Source: Stromatinia cepivora
Lineage: Eukaryota > Ascomycota > Leotiomycetes > Helotiales > Sclerotiniaceae
DNA: 64,000 nucleotides
Assembly: GCA_014898415.1 (NCBI GenBank)
Contig: RCTD01000024.1
Span: 806,001-870,000, forward strand
Reading direction: 5' to 3'
Numbering within the stretch: position 1 is the stretch's first letter; each line of letters opens with the position of its first letter. Positions 51,331 through 63,625 of this stretch are shown piece after piece. The notes under the pieces are model-generated. The model was not told the origin of the DNA. It worked only from the letters and a program-made list of their open reading frames with translations, and made no database searches. The position numbers were made by a program, and so were the translations under genes.

Positions 51331-51499
51331 TTTTATCGAATATATTTATTTCGAATATACAAAAAAATCAATAATTATAATATTATAAAAGCGGAATAGA
51401 GATAAACTTTTTCTTTAAGATATTGAATATATTTTGGTATATTTTGTCGAATATGAATTTAATATTTCCTTTAATAAATTTATTGAGAAATTTTGTTAT

Positions 51500-52620
51500 T
51501 ATATTATAATCCTTAATAAATCATTAATAAAAATTGCAAAAACCAAGGAATGATTAAATCCCTTTTATTATTATCAGAAAAATCCAATTTTCAATTACCT
51601 CAATCTTTTTAGGATCCATTTTTACTTTTTTAGTAAAGATAATAAAGTCTAAGTATTTAATATATATAATATTGAATTTGTATTTCTTGAGATCCATTTG
51701 TAAGCCAATAATTTTTAATCGTTTAAGAATTAACTTAATATGAATTTGATATTCTTTTTTGTTTTCGAAATAGATTAGAATATTATTAAAGTATATTATA
51801 TAGAAGATATTTAGATAATTAAATAGAATATTATTCATATAATATTAATAGATTATAGAATTATTCATTAATCCGAATAATACAATCTTGTATTTGTATA
51901 ATCTATATTGAATTCGAAAAGTAATATACTCTTTCAAAGCAGGATCCATTCTTATATAATGAAAAGTTTGACGAATATCGAATTTGGTAAAGATCTTAAT
52001 ACCAGAAAACCAAGAAAGTATTTCGTCGATCAAAAAAAGGGGATACCGATCCTTACATATTAAGAAATTCAATAATCTAAAGTTTATACAGAACCTCAAA
52101 CTATTATTGAATTTCTTGATAAATAGAATGGGTGCAGTATAAAGGGCTTGATTGGGTTCAATAAAACCTTTACTGAAATTATCTATAATATATTCTTTGA
52201 CGATTTCTAATTGTTCTAGGGATATCTTGTAAAATAGGCTGTAATGCAAGATTTGTTTTTTTTTTGTCTTTTAATATAATTTTATAATTATAAAATCGAT
52301 TAAAAGGTAAAATATTTAATTTATATTTAGAAAAAGCTCGATGATATTGTTGATATTCAAATGATGTTTCAAATTCTGAATCGATTTCGGTTAGTGCTCG
52401 ATTGAGTTTTTTTCGAACTTTCGTATTCTTGAATTCGGTCAAAGCAATCAATACTTTCTCTTTCGTATATCGTTCGTTCTATCGAAAGTCTATTATATTA
52501 TCGAATTCTTTTAGAGTAATGATAAAGAGTTTAGTTTGTTTATTTCTTTTATATTTTAATTGGAATTTATCAGGTTTAAGTATATATAGATTGAGGATTT
52601 CGAATGATATATAGGGGAGG
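51500..52620 (-). pseudogene. GypB reverse transcriptase remnant
   Basis: The best preserved pol segment of the element. In order on the minus strand: 'EYQQYHRAFSKYK', 'FIEPNQALYTAPILFIKK', 'FCINFRLLNFLICKDRYP', 'IKIFTKFDIRQTFHYIRMD', 'YFNNILIYFENK' and 'YIKYLDFIIFTKKVKMDPKK'. These are the canonical Ty3/gypsy RT motifs. The catalytic Y-x-D-D is Y-F-N-N. Confidence 0.92.
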
Positions 52621-52879
52621 CATTTATAGATCTGCAATAATGATATAATTGATTAGAAAGGAAATGGATTAAACTTGAAAGGAATCAGAACTTCTTTTTT
52701 TTCAATAAAAGTTTGTATTACATTTATATTTGAAGATTTTTGTTGTACATTATTAACTGCGATTGATTTACTTAGTTATAAATCTCTTCGATTTCAATAT
52801 TCTTCGAATTGATCATCTTATTAATTAATATCTTATTGAATTAATCGATCGATCTTTTATTTATAAAAGGATGATTAAA

Positions 52880-53083
52880 TAACAAAAAGATTATTCGAAT
52901 AAAAAATAATACAAGATTTCTCTTTAGATTATTCGAGATATCGATTGAAGCAATCGAGCTTCACTCGAATCTTTGATAATCAAAGTCTACCTAAAATAAC
53001 ACTATAATTCTTTAATTCAATAATAAAGAAAAAGACAAAAGATTGTTTATAATTATCGATTGTTAGATTAAGGAATGTAAAAT
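52880..53083 (-). pseudogene. GypB protease, C-terminal half
   Basis: Minus-strand 'FTFLNLTIDNYKQSFVFFFI' and 'NYSVILGRL' are the end of the Ty3-type aspartic protease. The N-terminal half lies beyond Copia-C at 61340-61520. Confidence 0.78.
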
Positions 53084-53391
53084 TGTCACGGAAAGCCCCG
53101 CAATCCCCTGTATCTTATGAAGGATCAAAGCGTATACTTTTCAATCGGAATGAAGGATCTACTACCCTTACCAATCTACCAATTGATAAAATGATCCTGA
53201 TATACTAATAAACAAAGATCTAGCCTAATTAAGGTGTATATCGACTAAATAACTATTCATTTGTTCTATATATATAACTCTTGATTCATATAATCAAGGG
53301 CAAGTCATTCAATTCTTTTACTTTATTAATCACGTGTATCATTTATTCAACGATTTCTGAAAGTACTGTATAATTATACTATCTTGTGATA
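53084..53391 (+). repeat. Copia-C 5' LTR
   Basis: 308 bp starting TGTCACGGAAAGCCCCGCAA. The outer start is intact, while the inner end (atcttgtgata) is decayed relative to the 3' LTR (atcccgtgata). Confidence 0.93.
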
Positions 53392-53559
53392 ATTATAAAC
53401 CCAATAACTTTTAAAATCTATACAACTTCTTATCCAATGATTATTAAATACTCAAAGAATCATTCTTAAAATATTATTTCTATTTTATTTATAATTCAAT
53501 ATTTATATGAATTCAATTACCTTTATTTAATATAACAAAGAATCAAAACGATCTTTTTT

Positions 53560-54750
53560 TTACAATTTGTACTCAATGATTGGAATGGTATTTATACTTG
53601 AAAAATAAATATCAAGTTCAAGGAATCTGGGATTCAGTTAATTCAAAGAACAATCTGTTTGTTTCTATATCAGCGATATCCATTTTAAATTCCGATTTGA
53701 TAAATGAATTTATCTATACTCAGATCGATTGATTCTTAATCAAATCATCTATTTTACCTTCCGTTATTGATCTTCAAACTAAATACAATTAAAAGAAACA
53801 AATTCAATATCAAAAGGAATTCTCGGAATATCTTGTAATGATTCAATCTAAAGAAGATGCTAATAGAAATACAAAAATGAAAGATTCTGATAATAATATA
53901 TCGGGATTTATTTCTAGTAGATCCATTATTCTATTCTTAATTATTTTCCAAGAAATCTCCTTCGAGTTTATCTCTCTTCAATTGAAGTATCAATATCGAT
54001 AACAAAAATATATATAGAATTATAAAACTTTTAGGAATGTTTACAAATAAATCGAATCATCAATTAATCAAGTATATCTTATGGAGTTATCCATTCTCAA
54101 TTAGGGTATTATAACTCTTTCACTCAAGATAATCATCAATGTATTCAAAAGAAGTTCGCATTTATGGTAACTATTGTTAAGCTCGCAATATTACAAGAAT
54201 ATCGGTCTATTTTAGTGTAAGCTTTGCTTGGCAGAATCGACTTTATCAAATGGTATAGGGATTGGATTATAGTCTATACCAAAGCTTTCGTATACAAAAT
54301 CATTGAGGTACAGGATAAAGTTGCTATCAATACTTTTCTATAAGTCATTGGTATCAGGATACTCCCAATTTGAGTAAATACTATGATTATATAAATCGAG
54401 ATAAACAATTAGTTCGGATTATCCAATCTTTTATTCAAATAATTCGGAAACGTTTTTGAAGGATTAATTTTCCAGGATTCTATTTCCCTAAAAGCTAAAA
54501 AAGGAATATATTCTATATTTACTTCTTTTCAAAATGATAAAAGATCTAAAAAGAATAAGAAGAATATCAATTCTAAAAGCAATCAGGGGATCAAAAAGAT
54601 CTAGGAATATCCTTACAGAACCGAATCTGAATAAAACAATGGAATTGATTATGATTATACTGTATATAATTACAAAGCCATAAAGTTAATGCTCACCAAA
54701 AAGACCAATCCATCATTCAAAAAGGTATTCAATGAAAACGAGCTACAAAT
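53560..54750 (+). pseudogene. Copia-C gag remnant
   Basis: Decayed frame pieces such as 'NLFVSISAISILNSDLINEF' and 'YLVMIQSKEDANRN' in the place of gag. They are consistent with the helical gag of copia elements, but identification is by position. Confidence 0.5.
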
Positions 54751-54929
54751 AATTAGGGATCGAACAAAATCGCATTTATAAAAGCAATTTCACCCTGATT
54801 GGATTAAAAGGAAATGGATGAAAGATTCCATTGATCCTCCAGGACCTTTAATTAACGCTACTATTTTGGATATTCGATACAACCAATCAAAGGTATACTC
54901 TATAACAATAAAAATATATTATCTGTTTA

Positions 54930-55230
54930 ATAATACCTTGTTCGATAATTATAATACTATATATCATGAATAATATATCTTTATTAGATGATTATCGATA
55001 TCGATTATCCAATCCCAATGATTTTATAGAAATAAGCATTTCCAACTTCCAAATTCTAAGATACAGGGTTTGTATTATCAAAGGGATTATCAAGAAAGAA
55101 GATTACCCTAATAATAATCTGATTTTGAACAATATAATATTCATCCCTGATTTTCATATCAATATCATTTCGAAGGCTCAATTAGAAAAAGCTGGCTTAT
55201 AGTTTTCAGGATATGATTGTATTTTTCGTA
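54930..55230 (+). pseudogene. Copia-C protease remnant
   Basis: Frame 54966-55202 reads 'MNNISLLDDYRYRLSNPND' ... 'NNLILNNIIFIPDFHINIIS', matching the copia protease segment after its D-S-G-A/H-M motif ('VLYVPNFHTNIIS' in the family). The active-site Asp itself, just upstream, is not clearly readable. Confidence 0.8.
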
Positions 55231-55439
55231 AAGAAGATTATACAAATAGCATAATAATTGTTCAATACATTTATACTGAAAATCTTGTATTCTTAAAATA
55301 CAAATTGCTTTCTATTTATTCGAATATTCTTTTATCTATTTCTATAAACAATCCTTTTATAATATATCCAATAATGAACAGAAAAATAAACAAAGTATTT
55401 TATTGTTCTTATAATTCATTTCTTTTAAGAAAAGATACA

Positions 55440-56750
55440 AATGAAATATAATATAAATACTCTAGACATCTAAAAAAGGAAACTCTTGAATATTTAATAT
55501 TTATAATACAAAATATCAAAATAAAAGGTATCATTTGTTCCAATTACACCGACTATGTTTGTATTTATATGAAACAAATCATTTCTTGTACTCCAAATGA
55601 TCATTAGCCATTTTGGCTCTTTTACAAAATTCAATAAAATCTTTTTGATTTCGATAAAAGATATAATAATATATTATGGTTTTTATTGATCAAAAAAATA
55701 TATTATAGTAAAATCTTTTTATATCCAATTTATTACAAAATATACAACGAAGTATTTGCAATCATCCAAAGTTTTATAATCTGGATTCATTATAAGTACG
55801 GCCTAGTGATTATAATGATCAAATAGGATAATGATACATCTATTATTGAAGTTATAGGAGTAATATTATTTGAGAAATAGATCAAGCAAGAAAATATCGA
55901 ACTCGAATTATCCCTATTTCATATATATAAACCCAATAAAGAATTAAAATGCATAAAATAAGAAATAGTTATAAAACAGATAAAAATACAGATCATAATA
56001 GATTTATTGGACAAATTATAAATAGAAATGATGCAAATTGTTATTTATCTATATAATATAAATTCTTTGAAAACTAAATCCTTCAAATCGCTTAATAAGA
56101 TACTCGATATATAATTCCATAATTATCTTCGTAAAGATAATCCCCTATTCGCAAAGAAAATATCTAATGATCTCCATTCCAATTGGAATAGAATCTATAG
56201 GTATGGATATTGAGTTTATTCTTTGAATAAGAACAAAGAAACTGGAATTAATAAAAAATGATACAAAATCAATCCTCGAATATATATTGAGTATTTAATG
56301 GGCTATATCCCAGGTATATTGATCTATTGTATATGGATACTTAAGTTTGATAAAGTTATTATTATTCGAAATATAACATTCAATAAGGAATTCATTTATT
56401 GTATGAATTCCATCAATCGAATAATCGATATTTATATTATAGAAGAGTTTAAATAATTTACTAAAGTCTTTAACCTATAAAATCATATCGAATTGAACAG
56501 AACGATTATTCAAAACAAGAACAATCATGAGGATTTCATTTATTTATTTATTTTCATGGATCGAAAAATCCTTGATTCATTCATTAAGTGTACTTCAGAT
56601 CTATTGCCTACAAACAAGCTGGTTTTGGGGGTAGATGTAGATCTGGGGGGTGATAATAAAAATAAAGAAATCGATCTAGGATTATTTAATCTATTTAATT
56701 CTTTAGGTAGTAAGGATAAGGTATACAATAAAGATATATAAGTATCAGTC
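55440..56750 (+). pseudogene. Copia-C integrase remnant
   Basis: Plus-strand pieces in one order: 'FWLFYKIQ', 'NNILWFLLIKKIYYSKIFLY', 'NEVFAIIQSFIIWIHYKYG', 'DNDTSIIEVIGVILFEK', 'IELELSLFHIYKPNKEL' and 'YLYNINSLKTKSFKSLNKIL', ending with 'GYIPGILIYCIWILKFDKVI'. These follow the D-D-E core and C-terminal region of copia integrases. The frame 56493-56741 is the linker toward RT and contains a Gly/Asp-rich stretch. Confidence 0.85.
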
Positions 56751-57879
56751 GATTCTTTCATTGGAGAAATTGGAGAAGCTGATTTTTTCATTGAGAAGCA
56801 ATCACATTTTGTGGGTAAAGATGTTGATATTGCTTAAAGAGATATCTGTAACAATAATATGGATCCCGATTTCATTGAATATATTGATATAAGGAATATA
56901 GAGTATAAGTCTATTGATTATATTATTGAAGTTTTTTGTGGTGTATACGAAAGTAACCCAAAGATTGCTTTAATCGATCAATTTCAATATTCTAAAAGGA
57001 AGTATATACATTAGAATAATCAATTAGAGTATTCTGTAAAGGAAATTCAATCATTACAAAGACTACTGCACTTTATATATTCATCTAATCGATTTATAAA
57101 GGATTCGCGGATTCATGATTTCGAATAGATACTTAAGAGAGCTCGCATTATAAGGATTGAAATACCCAGGGCTCAAATCAATCTGTTTGAGTTTTAATCA
57201 TACAATTACTACTCGGAGTCATTTCTCTTCCGGAAATCATTTGGCTCTTATATTCTAGAGTAATCAGTATATATATAAAGGCAATTGTGTATACAATAAT
57301 GCTATCAAAAAAACGATCCCAATATTGGATCTTATATAGGAATTGTTATATTTCAAAGGACAAACTTAATAGAATTATTCTGTTTAAACAATTTTCATTT
57401 TATATTCTAATTTGATCAACAAGGAATAAATGATATAAAGGAGTATTCTCAATTTATAATAGTTCATAATATGATTATCATTAGAATTGAAGTAAAATTA
57501 TTATTGCCTTCTATTTGATCTATAATCAATGGATTATAGATAATACCATTTCCTCGAATTCATACATTTGCAACTTCAAAATTACCTTGTTTTTACCATC
57601 AATTAGAAGATTATCAAATAGGATATTAATTTAAATAGGATTGTAATTTTAAGATTAATAATCTTAAGATTAGAAAAACCTAATATAAAATCGATTCTGG
57701 ATCGGAATCTTCAAAACTGATCCCCCTTTAATAAGTATTTATATATAAATATAATAATCAAAATTTAATCATTTGTTGTTGCTTATATTTAATAATATAA
57801 AAAGATCTTTAGATTAAAAGTATTATTGAGATTATTTATATCATTATATTAGTAAACTGATTATTCTGAATCATAATAA

Positions 57880-59145
57880 CAATCATTATTAAATACAATT
57901 TCGAAACAAAGCAATACAATATAATCAATATTTTTATCAATACTCTATACAATCTTTTTGATATTCTAATTATATACTATCTACCTAATGAATATAAAAT
58001 CCCAAACAAAAATGTTATAATCGATTAAACTTTGTATGATTTATAAGATTCCCTAATTATATAGTTTAAAGATTTCATTCGGATACTTAAGAAATTAGAA
58101 TTGATATAATACAAGAAGAAATTATATTTATATATTAATCTAAAGTATATTATCATAATTCTTTTCTTTGTAAATAATGTTCAGATTATTTATCATAAGA
58201 AAAACAAATCAATTGATACAAAGATCATTAAAGGAATCAAAATTATATATAAATTATAAGATCTAAAAAATACTAAATGGTTTCTGGGTATATATATATT
58301 CTGTAATTGATCTAAGAAAAAGTTGTGGTTAATTTATGATATATATATTGAAAAGATTACTAAGAAATTTAAAGTAATAAACAGAACAACAAGTATACTG
58401 CTTTCGATAATAGTATTTCGGAAAAATCAAGATTAAATTTCTATATATATTATAAAAATATATTAAAAGAAAATAGGTTCAATATTATATATTACAATTA
58501 TTATAAAAGCGGATATATTATTCACTATTTTGCAATTGAGTTATTATTTGATCAATCTATCGAATGATTATATGAAAATTGTTGATTATTATTTACAATA
58601 TTTATAGAATATAAAGTATCTTGCAATTTAATATAATAATGATCAAATATTACAATTTCTCGTTTTCTTAGATACTTTTTTTATAAATGATCCAGATATT
58701 TATCGATTATTTTAAAAGTATATTATATCCTTTTTCGATGGTTTAATTGTATAGAAAGTATTCAAGCAAGATATTGTAATCATTTCGATTATCGAAATAA
58801 AGCTTCTCGAAGTCGAGTATATATCAAAAGAAATTATGGTAACTTTATATTTTTTAAAAAAAATCGATTTAGTAATAAAAGAATTTATAACGATTTTCTA
58901 CAATAATCAATAAGTGATTAGATTGGTGATTAATGAGAACAAATGGATCACTACAAAACTATATTACATCGATATCCAAAATATATGATTATATCAAAAA
59001 TATTCAAAAGGGAACTTTTATGTAATCTATTTATCGATTATCGATATAACTATTGACAAGCTCATTAAAAACCTTATAAAACAAAAATTCGAATACTTCT
59101 GATCCTTTTTCAATTTACAAAATATAAATAATAAAATTATAAAAT
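57880..59145 (+). pseudogene. Copia-C reverse transcriptase and RNase H remnant
   Basis: 'FFVNNVQIIYHKKNK' (about 58165) is the RT catalytic region with D-D changed to N-N. 'KWFLGIYIFCN', 'KKIGSILYITIIIKADILF', 'NYMKIVDYYLQYL'-type sequence and finally 'YSKGNFYVIYLSIID' and 'NLIKQKFEYF' follow, the end of copia RNase H. The order is complete to about 59140. Confidence 0.87.
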
Positions 59146-59342
59146 TTGAATAATAACGATTATAAAATTTGAATAATGATAATCTGAAGCTCATATTTCT
59201 TCTCTTTGATGTAAATAAAATAAATCCTATTTAATATTCTAGATTATTATATTTTTCTACAATGCACTCTAATTTATATATTTTATATTTATTAGGAAAC
59301 AAAGAACAATTAAGGCCGATTACTTCTCCATTCTTTACCTTT

Positions 59343-60540
59343 TTATCCTCGAAAAAGAATAAATTTCTTTTTAAACTCAATAACTTGAAATTCAAATAAA
59401 AAAGTTTTTGGATTATCTGTAACAGTCAAAAAACAAAAAACAATTGGAGCAATCAGAGTTATTGATATTATCAATATTATAGAAATTAAGGGATTATCCT
59501 TTCTTTTTTTTTTCTTTGGATATACCATCCATTTTTTCCTTTTTTTCTTTTTTATTACTCTTTCTTTTTTATCCTTATTATTATTCTCTGAAATCATAAT
59601 ATACTTTTTCTATTTGGCTTTTCGAGGACTCCAATGAATAATACAGCGAGAAGAAGGGGAACGACAATATAGGGACAAAAAAACAACTTCTCTTTTCTTC
59701 TCGATCTTTAGTATTATCTTTATTGCAATTCTATATCCCTGTTTGGATTATACAATTAATGATCAATATATTATAAAAATGAAGGATAAACAAAGAACTT
59801 ATTTTCGAATTTTGTTGATGAATAGCGATATAATAATCTACTAAAGGATAAAGGAAAACCGGCAAAGAAGCATACAGATGAATACTATAATTCCAATACC
59901 GACGATTATTCGATTTGAAAGAATCAATAAAGTATTCATCATAGAAATTATATCTCTCAACGATTAACGATTTTATATATTGAACATATAAATAATCATT
60001 CTTTTCTCTACAATTCCCTTTATCTTTTATTTTGATTAAAAAGCCAGCAACTTTCGATAATCTTTTTTCTCTCTCTTCTTCATCTAATTCATTATCCAAA
60101 AAATCCAGCACCGAAGAATCGAATGGATCGTTATCATCAAATAAAAAAACACTCTCTCTTTTCTTTTTTTCATCGAACAATCTTTACTTCGATAATTACA
60201 AATATAGGATTAATAAAACCTTTCAATTATATAATAGGATTCAAAAATGAAATCTACCTCCAAATTACTATCTAAACCCATAATTAGTAATTGATCATGA
60301 TAAATAGCAATTCCTTCGATAAAAAGGAGTGATTTCTGAAATAAATGATGGTACATTATTTTAAAAGCAGATTTAGTTAAATTATATTTCCAAAGATCGA
60401 TATCTTGATTCGTTATCTGTATTAAACTCATTAATTCTCTTTGTTTGATTTATTGATCCTTCAAAGGAATATTAGAATCTTCTTTTGCACTCGATTTTCT
60501 CAAAGCTTTTTTTTCAATTGTTGTTTACCTAGTACAACTG
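59343..60540 (-). other. Antisense reading-frame cluster between Copia-C pol and 3' LTR
   Basis: On the strand opposite to pol three open segments lie end to end. The first (60540-60210) has a single internal stop and contains 'MSLIQITNQDIDLWKYNLTK'. The second (60180-59731, 149 codons) begins in an acidic stretch ('DDNDPFDSSVLDFLDNELDE') and continues with a Tyr-rich part. The third (59597-59343) has a basic Lys/Arg-rich head and one predicted membrane segment, 'LISIILIISITLIAPIVFCF'. A GT..AG-like intron could join the first two (GTAGATTTC donor near 60255). I recognise no family. It might be an element-carried antisense gene, a captured host gene, or an older insertion. It is less stop-ridden than pol. 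Confidence 0.5.
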
Positions 60541-61031
60541 AAATTCGCTTGCTTAACCTTTTTAAACCCCGAAATCTTAAGTATAATAATGATTAATAAA
60601 AATTTGATTAAAATAAAAACGAGAATATGAAAAAAGGATCTATATACCTTTGAAAAATTCATTTATTTTATTTTGTTATTGCAATCAACATATTATAACC
60701 TAACAATTATATACATTTTCAATTGCTATATTGCAGAATCGATTAATCATTTATATTCTCCTAATAGAAAACTTTCTTTTTATTATTCAAAATCTTGATT
60801 TTGAAGAATATTGTAGGTAGCAAACCGAAGACCAAAAGAAATTTGCGATTTATATATACTCAAATTCTTCTTTATTCTAAGGATACCAGAATCATTTCAG
60901 ATTTATATATTACACCAATCCTTAATTGATGTCTACCTATGATTGCCTTATATATTCATTTACGAATTATATGAATTGCCATTTTCTATACCTTTCTATT
61001 TATTTCAGATCGCCTTCTGATCTGGGGGGTG

Positions 61032-61339
61032 TATTATAGAAAACCCCGCAATCCCCTGTATCTTATAAAGGATCAAAGCGTATACTTTCCAATCGGAATA
61101 AAGGATCTACTACCCTTACTAATCTACCAATTGATAAAATGATCCTGATATACTAATAAACAAAGATCTAGCTTAATTAAAGTGTATATCGGCTAGATAA
61201 CCATTTATTTGTTCTATATATACAGCTCTTGATTCATATAATCAAGGGCAAGTCATTCAATTCTTTTACTCTACCAATCACGTGTACCACCTATTCAACG
61301 ATCCCTGAAAGTGCTGTGTAATCATACTATCCCGTGATA
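61032..61339 (+). repeat. Copia-C 3' LTR
   Basis: 308 bp starting TATTATAGAAAACCCCGC (decayed TGTCACGG...) and ending tcccgtgata. Its outer, right half is better preserved than that of the 5' LTR. Confidence 0.93.
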
Positions 61340-61520
61340 AAAATGAATAATGGTATAGTCTTGTATATTATTATATTCTTTAATTTCAATTGAAGCTTCA
61401 AGCGATATAATTGTAGATTTAAATATAGGAAATAAATAAGTAAGGAGCATAATATTAATAAAAACGAATCTATTTGCTTCAGAATCAATAAATACTCTTG
61501 ATCGATAAATATAATCATTT
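61340..61520 (-). pseudogene. GypB protease, N-terminal half
   Basis: Minus-strand 'VFIDSEANRFVFIN' is a Ty3-type active site in which the DSG Gly has become Glu by one G-to-A change. It continues to 'YTIIHF' at the AAAAT duplication and resumes at 53083. Confidence 0.75.
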
Positions 61521-61599
61521 TTCGAAAGATTACAAAAAAGAGTAAATACTTCTCTTTTTATAAACTTGATTAAATCAAGAAATCTTATATTCTATATAA

Positions 61600-63300
61600 C
61601 ATTTAGAATAGAAACAGAATCTAAATATTTGGTTTTAAACATTTTTCTTTTTCTAAACAGATATTCTATATAGCTTCAATTGTAGTTTTTGGGTTGAAAT
61701 CTTCTTTGGCATTCCGATATTCTTCAAGTTTTTCTATTTCTTTTTGTACTATTTCGATCTTATTAAGGTTATCGATACAAAGTGTTAATATATATACTAC
61801 TCCAGAAAAAAGAAAGAACGATGAGTATTTAAAATTCGAATAGTTATTGAATATAATGGGGTTAATATATTCGGGAGGGGCATTCCAGGGTGGAAATAGT
61901 TTCGGGAACATGGAGGTTCCAAAATTGGAGCTATTAGAGCTCCGAAAGGGTTACAAAGGATTCGTAGTAATCATTAATTTGCGAATAGTTATAAGGGCTT
62001 TTTGATTAATATGATATCGATTTTGTTCTTATAATAAAACTTCGTTTTGATTTACTTTAATGAGTATATTCGCGAGTTCTTTTGTAATTTTATAATCCTT
62101 GATAAATATTGTTATTATTTATAAAAGAAAATCGGAAATCTTTTGTTCGAAATCTCTGAATAGAACCTTATCATCAGTAATCTTCATTTGAATAGTAAAT
62201 AATCTGAACTTCCTATATTATTCTAGGAAATTGCTATATCGAATTGTATTAAGCATAATCTATATCTTATATTGAGAATAAATATCATCGATTTCGATCG
62301 AGTTCCGATAAATCGCTACAAGTTGTTCGACTAATTCGAATGCTATGAATCGGGGCATTCATATATAAAAAGTATGACAATATACTTATACTTCTGATTC
62401 GGTTTGATCGATTATATATATACAATATTGCATTTCATTCTTAAATAATATAATATATAGCTCGAATTGTTCTATAACTAATAATTACTACAAATTAGTT
62501 TTAGATTTAATACCATCATTAAATTTAATAATAAGATTTGTAGATTTTGATATATATATATCTTACTACAAATTATAATTGATACAGAAATGCAATCTTG
62601 ATTAATTAAATCGGTTTCTTGAATAAAAGAACCCTTAATTATTAAATGGATTGTTATTTCTTGAAAAAGAAAGAAACTTCTTAAAGGACTTTAGATGATC
62701 AGATTATTTGATCAAAGTTTTCTTCCTTTAACTTCGGGATTTTTGGGTTTGTTTGAATAAAGGTCCTTAAGTTTCGATTAAGGAAATAAGGGGAATCCCA
62801 GGTACTATTGTTGATCTGAATGTTTATATAGGCATCATTTAGGGTTCAAAAGAAGATTACATTATTGCAGAATTCGTTATCATTATAGCTTTCAATTATC
62901 GATTCTTCTTTTTCAAACTTATAATTATTGTATAGAGATCTTGTAATTATAATGATAGTTTGGAAGGAGCAATTGAACTATTGAAAACATTAGTTTCATA
63001 TATTGGAATCTTTTTTTTACTAGTTTTCTTTCTTCCAATAATAACATTATCTAATTCTGTATTCATATTTTCTTCGAAAGATTATTGAAATAATTGAGGA
63101 AAAGAAGAGGGTTCCTTAGAATATACTTTTGAAGATTCAGAGTATACAGGAGGAGGAATTCGTTGTATTGTGAAAATGATGGTATACTTCTAAAAGAATT
63201 TATCTTCGTCGATTAGATCGGAATAGATCTTCTTTCTCTGGATATAATATTTATAAAAGTTCATTTAAGAAGGTATTATTAAAATGAAATATTATTTGGA
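61600..63300 (-). pseudogene. GypB gag remnant
   Basis: Minus-strand pieces such as 'DKVLFRDFEQKISDFLL', 'ITKELANILIKVNQNEVLL' and 'MFPKLFPPWNAPPEYINPII' with 'IEKLEEYRNAKEDFNPKTTI' lie where gag belongs. The middle resembles the helical capsid segment of gypsy gag followed by its Pro/Arg hinge. A possible CCHC knuckle near 61650 is not readable. Confidence 0.65.
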
Positions 63301-63343
63301 AGGCCATCAGATAATCAAACACTTGTAAATGAATTATAAATAA

Positions 63344-63625
63344 TATAATATATAAAAGCTATAATAGAGCTAAATAAACAGGGTTAATTATATTCTTTAG
63401 AATCTATAATTAAAGAATTATAGTTTGTAAAGAGCGATTAAATATATATACACAAATACCTATTTGTGGGCTGCAGGGTTATATGTAAACATTATTAGGG
63501 TTACCATTTTATTATATTAAATCGTATGATTCGTAATGTATACACACGGATGATCAGCTCATTAATTGATATGGGAGATAAGAGGTATCACGTGGTTAGC
63601 CTCCTGTGGTTCACGATTCGTGACA
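63344..63625 (-). repeat. GypB 5' LTR
   Basis: 282 bp, in direct orientation with 48125-48406. Its inner (left) part is AT-converted (tataatatataaaagctat for tgtaacgcacaagagccgt). Its outer ~100 bp, ending ggttcacgattcgtgaca, are almost identical to the intact solo LTR. Confidence 0.92.

Larger units (their letters stand above)
53084..61339 (+). mobile_element. Copia-C: full-length Ty1/copia LTR retrotransposon
   Basis: 8256 bp with 308-bp LTRs (53084-53391 and 61032-61339) and AAAAT duplications (53079-53083 and 61340-61344). It is inserted in the GypB protease, whose frame rejoins across it. Plus-strand order: gag, protease, integrase, RT, RNase H, which is the Ty1/copia order. After pol (about 59140) comes a 1.9-kb segment with an antisense frame cluster, then a G-run (ctggggggtg) just before the 3' LTR. 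All pol frames contain stops. Confidence 0.92.
48125..63625 (-). mobile_element. GypB: Ty3/gypsy LTR retrotransposon with nested insertions
   Basis: 282-bp direct LTRs at 48125-48406 and 63344-63625, flanked by ATTTA at 48120-48124 and 63626-63630. Coding is on the minus strand in the order gag, protease, RT, RNase H, integrase, with a purine run (gaaaaaagaaatag) next to the 3' LTR at 48407. Copia-C sits in the protease and solo LTR F sits near the 3' end. Without these it would be about 7.0 kb, normal for the family. Confidence 0.9.
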
